Of a DNA stretch of 18,867 bases, positions 7,152 through 12,805 are shown piece by piece (the first letter of the stretch is position 1; every line of letters starts with the position of its first letter). The DNA comes from Chloroflexota bacterium. GTDB taxonomy: Bacteria > Chloroflexota > Anaerolineae > Aggregatilineales > UBA3940. Location of the stretch: contig DRKO01000066.1 in assembly GCA_011051745.1 (NCBI GenBank), positions 1-18,867 on the forward strand, read 5' to 3'. The translations under genes and the position numbers were made by a program. The notes under the pieces are model-generated. The model made no database searches. It had not been told where the DNA came from and was given only the letters and a program-made list of their open reading frames with translations.

Positions 7152-8867
7152 TTAATCCACCAGAACGGCCCCGGTTGAGGCGCTGGTGACCATTCTGGAA
7201 TAACGACGTAGCCATTTACTCTCTATCCGGGGTTCGAAGGGGGGTAGCGCGGCCAGTCGCGCCCTGATCTCTTCTTCGCTCAGCCGGACGTTCAGCGTGC
7301 GGGCGTCCAGATCGATCTCGATCACATCGCCGGGCCGGAGGGCGGCGATCGGGCCGCGTGCCGCCGCCTCCGGGCTGACGTGCCCGATACACGCGCCGCG
7401 CGTCCCGCCGGAGAACCGCCCATCGGTGATCAGGGCCACTTTATCGCCCAGCCCCATCCCCATGATCGCGCTGGTCGGGCTGAGCATCTCCTGCATCCCC
7501 GGCCCGCCCGCCGGGCCTTCGTAGCGGATCACGACCACCTCACCCGCCTGCACCTCTCCGTTGTAGATGCCGCGCAGGGCGTCATCCTGGCTCTCATAGA
7601 TGCGGGCCGGGCCGCTAAAGCGGCGCATGGAAGGGGCCACCGCGCCGGTCTTGACCACTGCCCCATCAGGGGCCAGGTTGCCGAACAGCACAGCCAGCCC
7701 GCCCCGTTCGGAGTACGGGTCCGAGCGGGGCCGGATCACCTCATAATCGCTCACCTGCGAGTCGGAGAGGTTCTCACCCAGCGTCCGACCTGTGACGGTG
7801 AGACGGTCAAGGTGCAGCGTGTTCCCATCACGGCTTAGCTCATGCAGCAGAGCCGGGATGCCTCCCGCACGGTGCAGGTCTTCCATGTGCCAGTGCGAGG
7901 CGGGGCTGATCTTGCACAGATGCGGGACTCGATCGGCGATCTGGTTAATGCGATGCAGGTCATACTCGATACCGGCTTCGTGTGCGATGGCGAGCAGATG
8001 CAAAACGGTATTCGTGCTGCCGCCCATCGCCATATCAAGCGCGAAGGCATCATCGAAGGCTTCCGGCGTGGCGATCTGGCGCGGGGTGAGGCCCATCTCC
8101 AGCAGGCGCATGAGCTGGTGGGCGGCCTGCTCGGCCAGCCGGTTCCGTTCCTCCGTCTGGGCCAGCGCCGAGCCGTTGAAGGGCAACGCCATCCCCAGCG
8201 CCTCCATGATGCAATTCATGCTGTTGGCCGTGAACATGCCGCTGCACGATCCGCATGAGGGGCATCCGAAATCTTCCAGCGTCTTGAGTTCGGCCTCGTC
8301 AATCTTGCCCGCCTTGTACGCGCCAACCCCTTCAAAGACGCTGATCAGGTCTACCGTGCGCCCGTCCGGGGTGCGTCCGGCAGGCATCGGCCCACCGCTG
8401 ATGAAGATGGTGGGAATATCGAGCCGCATGGCGGCCATGAGCATACCGGGAATGATCTTGTCACAGTTGGGGATGCAGATCATGGCGTCGAAACAGTGAG
8501 CGGAGATCATCGTCTCGACGCTATCGGCGATCAACTCGCGGCTGGGGAGCGAGAACTTCATCCCGCCATGCCCCATCGCGATGCCGTCATCAACGCCAAT
8601 GGTGTTGAACTCAAAGGGGACTGCGCCCGCCGCCCGCACGGCGTCCTTAACGATCTTGCCGAACTCCTGAAGGTGCACATGTCCGGGGATGATGTCCACA
8701 TACGAGTTGACGACCGCCACAAAGGGCTTGGTCATATCTTCGTCGCGGACGCCCGTCGCCTTCAGGAGGGCGCGGTGTGGCGCGCGCTCCACGCCCCGCT
8801 TGATCTGGTCGGAGCGCATCGTGCGGGTCGAGGGAGCGGTGGTGGGGGGCTTTTCCGGTTCAGCCAT
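7152..8867 (-). CDS. ilvD: Dihydroxyacid dehydratase IlvD
   Basis: This Fe-S dehydratase converts 2,3-dihydroxyacids to 2-ketoacids, the third step of Ile/Val synthesis. It has 571 residues. The conserved start of the family (MRSDQIKRGVERAPHRALLKATG) appears only at residue 17, leaving an N-terminal extension rich in Pro and Thr. The later ATG (8819) has no SD, whereas the ATG at 8867 overlaps the stop of the small upstream ORF by 8 bases and also lacks a good SD of its own, so translational coupling is the likely mode. Visible motifs are VNSYVDIIPGHVHL (53-66), VDDGIAMGHGGM (92-103), CIPNCDKIIPGM (131-142), GCPSCGSCSGMFTANSMNC (201-219) and GGSTNT. The 'IPGH' in place of 'TPCN' resembles the E. 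coli/Bacillus type of cluster site. Confidence 0.97.
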   Translation of the reverse strand: MAEPEKPPTTAPSTRTMRSDQIKRGVERAPHRALLKATGVRDEDMTKPFVAVVNSYVDIIPGHVHLQEFGKIVKDAVRAAGAVPFEFNTIGVDDGIAMGHGGMKFSLPSRELIADSVETMISAHCFDAMICIPNCDKIIPGMLMAAMRLDIPTIFISGGPMPAGRTPDGRTVDLISVFEGVGAYKAGKIDEAELKTLEDFGCPSCGSCSGMFTANSMNCIMEALGMALPFNGSALAQTEERNRLAEQAAHQLMRLLEMGLTPRQIATPEAFDDAFALDMAMGGSTNTVLHLLAIAHEAGIEYDLHRINQIADRVPHLCKISPASHWHMEDLHRAGGIPALLHELSRDGNTLHLDRLTVTGRTLGENLSDSQVSDYEVIRPRSDPYSERGGLAVLFGNLAPDGAVVKTGAVAPSMRRFSGPARIYESQDDALRGIYNGEVQAGEVVVIRYEGPAGGPGMQEMLSPTSAIMGMGLGDKVALITDGRFSGGTRGACIGHVSPEAAARGPIAALRPGDVIEIDLDARTLNVRLSEEEIRARLAALPPFEPRIESKWLRRYSRMVTSASTGAVLVD

Positions 8868-9066
8868 TGTAACATTCCATCAGGGCGTCACGGGTGGCGG
8901 TATCGGCCTTTTCGCCTCTCCGCCGGGGCTCATCGGTGCGGGTCGGGGTCGTCTCCGCCCGCCGCTCAAACTCGGCAAACCAGGCATCCCAGGGCGTCGG
9001 CGCGGAATGGCTGCTGCCTCCGGGGGTGCCCCTGTCTCCGGGGGTCGGTCCGGTGCTGGCTGTCAT
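8860..9066 (-). CDS. Small uncharacterised protein (68 aa) translationally coupled to ilvD
   Basis: I do not recognise this protein. It is the first ORF after the second attenuator and probably the first structural gene of the operon. Translation is well supported: AAGGAGGAG sits 7 bases from the ATG, among the best SDs in the window, and the stop codon overlaps the ilvD ATG by 8 bases. The product is polar and rich in Pro, Thr, Gly and Arg, with one more ordered-looking core, PWDAWFAEFERRAE (about 25-38), and a short C-terminal DALMECYNG. There is no signal peptide or membrane segment. It may exist mainly as a coupling ORF to load ribosomes onto ilvD, or it may be a small regulatory or accessory protein. 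Confidence 0.6.
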   Translation of the reverse strand: MTASTGPTPGDRGTPGGSSHSAPTPWDAWFAEFERRAETTPTRTDEPRRRGEKADTATRDALMECYNG

Positions 9067-9107
9067 GGTGACTCCTCCTTCTCTCCTCGCTGCAAAGATG
9101 CGGGTAA

Positions 9108-9136
9108 CAAAAAAGCCGCCTTCCTGCGAGGCGGCT
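9108..9136 (-). terminator. Attenuator terminator 2 (after leader peptide 2)
   Basis: On the minus strand AGCCGCC (9130-9136) pairs with GGCGGCT (9114-9120) around a 9-base loop and is followed directly by a run of six T (9109-9114, the first in the stem). This is a typical intrinsic terminator in a leader, 26 bases after the leader-2 stop codon and about 42 bases before the first structural ORF. Its 5' arm is also complementary to a segment inside leader ORF 2, which makes it a conditional terminator (attenuator). Confidence 0.82.
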
Positions 9137-9225
9137 CTCCGTTATACTGACCTGCTGGTTCTCAGTGCGCTTGTCGGTCTCCCCTGCGCGTCTCTCTGGC
9201 CGGAACCGGTGCAGCCGCCATCGCA
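9125..9225 (-). promoter_or_regulatory. Antiterminator 2 (competing pairing across leader 2)
   Basis: The segment 9213-9225, inside leader ORF 2 just downstream of its last Ile codons, can pair with 9125-9136 over 12 bp with a single bulged base (TGCGA-T-GGCGGCT against AGCCGCCTCGCA). That pairing consumes the whole 5' arm of terminator 2 and part of its loop, so the two structures exclude each other. A ribosome stalled on the last Leu/Ile codons would leave the segment free (read-through). A ribosome at the stop codon, roughly 50 bases farther on, would have released the leader and allowed the terminator to form or would mask the segment. Confidence 0.7.
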
Positions 9226-9314
9226 TCCTCCTCACCGATAATAAGGATGAGGAGGCTAATGAGCAGGACGATAAGGCCGAGAAGGGCGCTCAGGATACCG
9301 CTATGCGATGGCAC
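9162..9314 (-). CDS. Branched-chain amino acid leader peptide 2 (50 aa)
   Basis: This is a cis-acting leader peptide, not an enzyme. It starts at GTG 9314, the only start codon after an in-frame TGA, with AGGAGG 12 bases upstream. Residues 7-26 run ILSALLGLIVLLISLLILII: 16 of 20 are Leu, Ile or Val (8 Leu or more, 6 Ile, 1 Val). The remaining residues are charged/Ala-rich and unremarkable, ending at TGA 9162-9164. Its position upstream of ilvD, the terminator hairpin behind it and the competing pairing inside its 3' half match the known attenuation design of enteric ilv leaders. By its hydrophobicity it could alternatively be a one-span membrane microprotein; the surrounding RNA structures favour the leader reading. 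Confidence 0.8.
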   Translation of the reverse strand: MPSHSGILSALLGLIVLLISLLILIIGEEDAMAAAPVPARETRRGDRQAH

Positions 9315-9347
9315 GAAACCGTTCTTCCTCCTGCGAAACGCTCACAT

Positions 9348-9379
9348 AAACCAGAAACGCCCCCCGGTTCGGGGGGCGT
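9348..9379 (-). terminator. Attenuator terminator 1 (after leader peptide 1)
   Basis: On the minus strand ACGCCCCCCG pairs perfectly with CGGGGGGCGT (10 bp, nearly all GC) around a 3-base loop, followed by TTCTGGTTT (9348-9356). The stem is very stable but the U-tract is interrupted, so termination may be efficient but not absolute. It lies 28 bases after the stop codon of leader peptide 1 and before the SD of leader peptide 2, so RNA polymerase must pass it to reach the second attenuator. Confidence 0.8.
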
Positions 9380-9420
9380 CTTACGTTCGCGCGTCTGTAG
9401 CCGCCACCTACCCAACCGGG
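9363..9420 (-). promoter_or_regulatory. Antiterminator 1 (competing pairing at the end of leader 1)
   Basis: The last codons of leader 1 (9414-9420, CCCGGTT in the RNA) are perfectly complementary to AACCGGG at 9363-9369, the loop and 3' start of terminator 1. The flanking GGG at 9411-9413 and GG at 9407-9408 can further pair with the C-run of the terminator's 5' arm across small bulges. Formation of this structure would disrupt terminator 1. The arm overlaps the leader stop codon (9408-9410), so a ribosome finishing the peptide would cover it and favour termination, while a ribosome stalled on upstream Leu/Ile codons would leave it free. Confidence 0.65.
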
Positions 9421-9500
9421 CTCAGCCTCTCAAGGCCAATAAGGCCGAGAAGCAGGACAGGCAGGCTGATAATAAGCTGGTTGTTGTAGTGGCCGGTCAT
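9408..9500 (-). CDS. Branched-chain amino acid leader peptide 1 (30 aa)
   Basis: This is the first cis-acting leader peptide of the ilv-leu operon, starting at ATG 9500 about 30 bases after the predicted transcription start and ending at TAG 9408-9410. The middle reads QLIISLPVLLLGLIGLERL: of 30 residues 8 are Leu, 3 Ile and 2 Val. The three amino acids are exactly the end products of the operon. The SD is weak, and an in-frame GTG four codons upstream (9512) is an alternative start. It is followed by a GC-rich terminator and overlaps an antiterminator arm. I infer translation-dependent attenuation by analogy with known ilvGMEDA, ilvB and leu leaders. Confidence 0.78.
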   Translation of the reverse strand: MTGHYNNQLIISLPVLLLGLIGLERLSPVG

Positions 9501-9536
9501 GATGTCAGACACTCACTTAATCCGTAATTGCCCGCT

Positions 9537-9566
9537 ATCCTATCACACCTGGGCATGTGATGTCAA
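9537..9566 (-). promoter_or_regulatory. Sigma-70 type promoter of the ilv-leu operon
   Basis: On the minus strand a perfect -35 TTGACA (9561-9566) is followed after 18 bases by TAGGAT (9537-9542, 4 of 6 matches to TATAAT). Transcription would start near 9530, about 30 bases before leader peptide 1. The spacer carries a TCACA-N8-TGTGA dyad that could be an operator or chance. Confidence 0.7.
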
Positions 9567-9579
9567 CCCCTTTTTCCAG

Positions 9580-9598
9580 AAAAAGTGCGAAAAAGCAC
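9580..9598 (-). terminator. Weak terminator after the membrane-protein gene
   Basis: On the minus strand GTGC (9595-9598) pairs with GCAC (9585-9588) around a T-rich loop and is followed by five T (9580-9584). The stem is only 4 bp, so termination would be inefficient. It lies between the stop codon at 9622 and the ilv-leu promoter, which is where a terminator is expected. Confidence 0.35.
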
Positions 9599-9621
9599 GA
9601 AATCGAGACTGAGCGGCGCGG

Positions 9622-10614
9622 CTATCCATAGGGAAGGCGCTCCGCACGCCGGATCGCCGTGTGGAGAAACAGCGTCACCAGCCCGATCTGGAAGAGCATA
9701 ACCACGAACAACCAGACAGCTCCGACTCCGGCCCCGCCCAGAACGACGAGGGCAGGCCGCACCAGAAGAGCCTGTAGCCAGGATGGAGGCCCGTTGAAGG
9801 CCAGAAAAGGCCCCAGCGTCAGAGAGAGGATGGTTGAGACCACCTGGCTCAGGACATAGCCCGCCGTGCCCAGAGCGACTCTCAACCCTCCGGCGGCCAG
9901 AAGCCCGCCGACCCGCGTCCGGGCCAGCGAAGAGCCCAGCATCCCGACTGCCGAGAACAGAAGAATGCTGAGGAAGGGCCGGAGCAGGTAGTACAGAAGC
10001 CACAGCAGGCCGACTATCCCGACGCTCAGGACATCCAGCAACAGGAGAACGACCGATGGCGAGACAGAGGGAACATCGGAAAGCACGACCGATGGGGTCG
10101 CTCCCTCCACCGTGGTAAGGGAGAGCGTCAGAGTGAGAACAGTGCCCCCGACGAGGAGGAGGCGAAGCGCCACCAGAAAGAGGAGCGGGTCGCGCAACTG
10201 GCGAAACGCCGCCCCGAATTTCGCCAGTACGATCTCGCGGGCCGAAAGGGGCGTCACCCGCAGGAGTTTATAGGTCTCGGCCTCAACCTCGGCACTGATC
10301 ACCGTCGCCGTGAGGGCCGTCGCCAGCAGGCCGAGCAGCCAGTGGATCAACCCCTGGGTGAAGAACAACGCCACCAGGGCGGCAGACATCGCGATCAGCC
10401 ACCCCTCGGAGCTCGTCCCTCCGACGGAGAGCATCGTCAGCATGCCGCACAGGGCTGAGACGACGAAGGTTCCAACCGCCAGTAGCGGCAGGCAGCCTCC
10501 CCTGAGTTTTCGCCAGAAGCGCAGGTAGGCCCAGCCTGAGAGCTCTCTCCGGTAGAGGGGGTGGTTCGTCCGGCCTGTGATGAAGGCCCATAGTTCGGGC
10601 AGTAGCATCTTCAT
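9622..10614 (-). CDS. Multi-pass membrane protein, ABC-2 permease-like
   Basis: The 330-residue protein is strongly hydrophobic with about six or seven membrane segments (roughly 40-64, 72-107, 143-163, 186-227, 247-272, 286-317). A cytoplasmic loop at 107-142 contains EVEAETYKLLRVTPLSAREIVLAKFGAAFRQLRDP; the 'LL.TPLS..EIVLAK' pattern is typical of ABC-2 type permeases of export systems. No ATP-binding partner is next to it, so it is an orphan subunit or a related membrane protein, and its substrate cannot be told. The ATG at 10614 has no SD but lies 7 bases after a perfect TATAAT, suggesting a leaderless transcript. A second ATG two codons later is possible. It is divergent from the Nudix gene and convergent with nothing. 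Confidence 0.65.
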   Translation of the reverse strand: MKMLLPELWAFITGRTNHPLYRRELSGWAYLRFWRKLRGGCLPLLAVGTFVVSALCGMLTMLSVGGTSSEGWLIAMSAALVALFFTQGLIHWLLGLLATALTATVISAEVEAETYKLLRVTPLSAREIVLAKFGAAFRQLRDPLLFLVALRLLLVGGTVLTLTLSLTTVEGATPSVVLSDVPSVSPSVVLLLLDVLSVGIVGLLWLLYYLLRPFLSILLFSAVGMLGSSLARTRVGGLLAAGGLRVALGTAGYVLSQVVSTILSLTLGPFLAFNGPPSWLQALLVRPALVVLGGAGVGAVWLFVVMLFQIGLVTLFLHTAIRRAERLPYG

Positions 10615-10621
10615 GAAGGGA

Positions 10622-10627
10622 ATTATA
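10622..10627 (-). promoter_or_regulatory. -10 element of the membrane-protein gene
   Basis: A perfect TATAAT on the minus strand stands only 7 bases before the ATG at 10614, so transcription would begin at or next to the start codon. I see no good -35 at 16-18 bases. It faces away from the extended -10 promoter of the Nudix gene about 60 bases to the right. Confidence 0.5.
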
Positions 10628-10685
10628 TCCCCGAAAGGCGCTCCACGCCGGACGCACGGGGCGGCTGGCGTCCTTCTGCGGGGGC

Positions 10686-10694
10686 TGCTACAAT
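10686..10694 (+). promoter_or_regulatory. Extended -10 promoter of the Nudix-HAD-holA cluster
   Basis: TGCTACAAT combines an extended -10 TG with a 5-of-6 match to TATAAT. No clear -35 is visible, which is usual for extended -10 promoters. Transcription would start near 10701, about 34 bases before the Nudix ATG. Confidence 0.5.
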
Positions 10695-10734
10695 CCGGCC
10701 TGGTAATCTACCGAACAGGGGCAGTCTTTGTAGC

Positions 10735-11280
10735 ATGCCACAGGAACCCTATCAGACGCTCTCCTCGCGGGTTGTCTGGCGCACGCCCTGGTACACCCTC
10801 CGCGAGGATCGGATCCGCCTGCCCGATGGCAGCGACGGCGTCTATACGGTCGTGGAGAGACCGGGTGCGGTCTGGATCGTGCCGCTTCTCTCCGATGGCC
10901 GCATGGTTCTGATCAGGAATTACCGCTACACGGTGCGCCGCTGGCTCTGGGAAGTTCCCGCCGGGGGATTACCTGAGGACAGGACGCCGGAAGAGACCGC
11001 CCGAAAAGAACTATCGGAGGAGATCGGCGGGCAGGCCTCCGGCATTGAACTGGTCGCGACGTTCTACACAACCGCCGGAATTAGCAACGAGCGTGCTTTT
11101 GTCTTTCTGGCGCGGGGCGTCACGCTGGGGCAGCCAGACCGCGAACCGACGGAAGTCATGGAGCGACATATCTTCCCCGTCAGCCAGGTCATGCAGATGA
11201 TTCGAGATGGTACGATCTCCGACGGGCCGAGCGCGCTGGCGATTCTGCTCTGTGCGCCCCACTTCGGGTTTGAATGGTAA
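10735..11280 (+). CDS. Nudix hydrolase (ADP-ribose pyrophosphatase-like)
   Basis: This is a cytoplasmic Nudix enzyme of 181 residues, expected to hydrolyse a nucleoside diphosphate linked to another group; ADP-ribose is the likeliest substrate given the domain layout. The N-terminal strand region (VVWRTPWYTLREDRIRLPDG) and VWIVPLLSDGRMVLIRNYRY precede PAGGLPEDRTPEETARKELSEEIGG (75-99), the Nudix box. The metal-binding glutamates Glu92, Glu95 and Glu96 are present. The box Arg is Lys91, and the usual earlier Glu is Arg. The SD is weak. It heads a compact plus-strand cluster with the first HAD gene 9 bases downstream. Substrate is inferred from family only. Confidence 0.85.
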   Translation: MPQEPYQTLSSRVVWRTPWYTLREDRIRLPDGSDGVYTVVERPGAVWIVPLLSDGRMVLIRNYRYTVRRWLWEVPAGGLPEDRTPEETARKELSEEIGGQASGIELVATFYTTAGISNERAFVFLARGVTLGQPDREPTEVMERHIFPVSQVMQMIRDGTISDGPSALAILLCAPHFGFEW

Positions 11281-11289
11281 CAGGAAGAA

Positions 11290-12051
11290 ATGTTGCGTGC
11301 CGTTATCTTCGATATGGATGATACGCTTATTGACTGGAGCCAGCGCGAGGGGGGCTGGCCCATTCAAAAGCACTTGCAGCCGATCTACGAGTATCTTCTG
11401 GCGGCGGGATACGTTCTGCCTCCTCTGGACTGGGTGGCAGGCATCTACCACCAGCAGGCTCAGGCCGCCTGGGCCAGAGCCGTCCCCCCCGACTGGGACG
11501 CCCCGCGCCAGATCGACATCCTGCGCGAGACGCTCATCGCCCTGGAGCTGGATATACAGGCCCTCGACATCGAATACCTGCAACGTCTCTTCGCCTGGGA
11601 TGTTGTGCCGGGGGTTCGGGTCTTTGAAGACGCCGAAACGGTGCTTCGGACCATCCGTGCGGCGGGTCTGCGCACCGGCCTGTTGACCAACACATCGCTT
11701 CCGATCTGGATGCGCGACGCCGAGTTGCGGGCTTTCGGCCTGCTGGAGTATCTGGAAGTCCGCATCACGGCGGGTGACGTGGGCAAGATCAAGCCCCATC
11801 CCCGGCCCTTCCACTTTGTGGCCGAGCGGCTGGGCGTGCAGCCGGAGGAAGCCGTTTATGTGGGCGACCGGCTGTACGATGACGTGGTCGGCGCGCTGGC
11901 TGCCGGGATGCGTGCCGTCTGGGTGCGCCGCTCCCGATACGAGGGGGAGGGGGAGATTCGCCCCCACGCAACGATTGACTCGCTGACCGACTTACTGCGC
12001 GTCCTTGATGAATGGCATCCCGGCTGGCGGGAGAATCACAATGACACTTAA
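11290..12051 (+). CDS. HAD-superfamily hydrolase (first of a tandem pair)
   Basis: A cytoplasmic 253-residue phosphatase-type HAD protein. Motif I is FDMDDT (Asp8 nucleophile, Asp10 acid/base), motif II is LLTNTS (Thr133), motif III is the lysine in GKIKPHP (Lys168) and motif IV is VGDRLYDD (Asp193, Asp197/198). A helical cap of about residues 15-105 sits between motifs I and II, as in subclass I enzymes. AGGAAG lies just before the ATG, nine bases after the Nudix stop. The 3' end overlaps the next HAD gene by 11 bases. All four catalytic motifs are intact, so it should be active; the substrate is unknown. Confidence 0.88.
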   Translation: MLRAVIFDMDDTLIDWSQREGGWPIQKHLQPIYEYLLAAGYVLPPLDWVAGIYHQQAQAAWARAVPPDWDAPRQIDILRETLIALELDIQALDIEYLQRLFAWDVVPGVRVFEDAETVLRTIRAAGLRTGLLTNTSLPIWMRDAELRAFGLLEYLEVRITAGDVGKIKPHPRPFHFVAERLGVQPEEAVYVGDRLYDDVVGALAAGMRAVWVRRSRYEGEGEIRPHATIDSLTDLLRVLDEWHPGWRENHNDT

Positions 12052-12805
12052 GGCTGTTCTGTTCGATCTGGGCGGTACGCTGCTCCACTACCAGGACTCC
12101 CGGGAACCCGATCCCCGGCACCCTTTCCGGCGTGTGACAATGGCCGGGATCGGAAACATCATCGGGCATCTGGCCGCCAACGGTCACCGGCTCCCTCCCT
12201 TCGAGGAACTCGGCCCCATCTTCGACCACCATATCGGCCTCGCCTACCGTGCCGCTGTCAGCGAACTGCGCGGGGGGAGCATCGAAACCCCGATCCGTGC
12301 CGCTCTGGCCGAGATCGGCGTCGAGGTGGACGAGGGTAGCTGGGCTGAACTCCGGCCCCTCCTCTACCGCGCCGTTGACGAGATCGTCTCTCCCCGGCAG
12401 GGATTGAGGGAAACGCTCACCGCCCTTCAGGAAGCCGGTTTCCAGATGGGGATCGTCTCCAACACTTTCTGGGCCTCCGACCTGCACGATCGGCATCTCT
12501 CGCGCTATGACCTGATGGAGTTCTTTCCGGTCCGCATCTACTCCTGCGACATGCCCTTCCTCAAGCCCCATCCCGCCATCTTCAACACGGCCCTTGAGCG
12601 GCTGGGGGTGTTGCCGGAAGAGGCCGTCTATGTGGGAGACCGCCCCGATGTGGATGTGGCAGGCGCTCAGAAGGCCGGGATGCGCGGCGTCCTGATCCGC
12701 TCTCCCTACCGGCTGGAGGAACCCGACGGCGTGGAGCCTGACGCCGTCATCAACGAGCTGCCGGAGTTGCCCCCCCTTCTTCAGGCGTGGCAGGGTCGCC
12801 CGTGA
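12041..12805 (+). CDS. HAD-superfamily hydrolase (second of a tandem pair)
   Basis: A 254-residue HAD protein, probably a paralogue of its neighbour. The start at 12041 is supported by GGGAG 7 bases upstream and by the family's N-terminus (MTLKAVLFDLGGT); an in-frame start 36 bases earlier has no SD. Motif I is DLGGT: the nucleophile Asp9 is present but the second aspartate is Gly11, as in haloacid dehalogenase-like and some phosphatase branches. Motif II is IVSNTF (Ser140), motif III is FLKPHP (Lys175) and motif IV is VGDRPDVD (Asp200, Asp205). It overlaps the upstream HAD gene by 11 bases and shares one base with holA (TGATG). Substrate unknown; the missing acid/base may slow turnover or change chemistry. 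Confidence 0.87.
   Translation: MTLKAVLFDLGGTLLHYQDSREPDPRHPFRRVTMAGIGNIIGHLAANGHRLPPFEELGPIFDHHIGLAYRAAVSELRGGSIETPIRAALAEIGVEVDEGSWAELRPLLYRAVDEIVSPRQGLRETLTALQEAGFQMGIVSNTFWASDLHDRHLSRYDLMEFFPVRIYSCDMPFLKPHPAIFNTALERLGVLPEEAVYVGDRPDVDVAGAQKAGMRGVLIRSPYRLEEPDGVEPDAVINELPELPPLLQAWQGRP

Noticed and set aside
9067..9566. T-box or other riboswitch upstream of ilvD
   Set aside because: I looked for the T-box core (AGGGUGGNACCGCG-like) and a specifier loop on the minus strand and found none. The two Leu/Ile/Val-rich ORFs with competing hairpins explain the region better.
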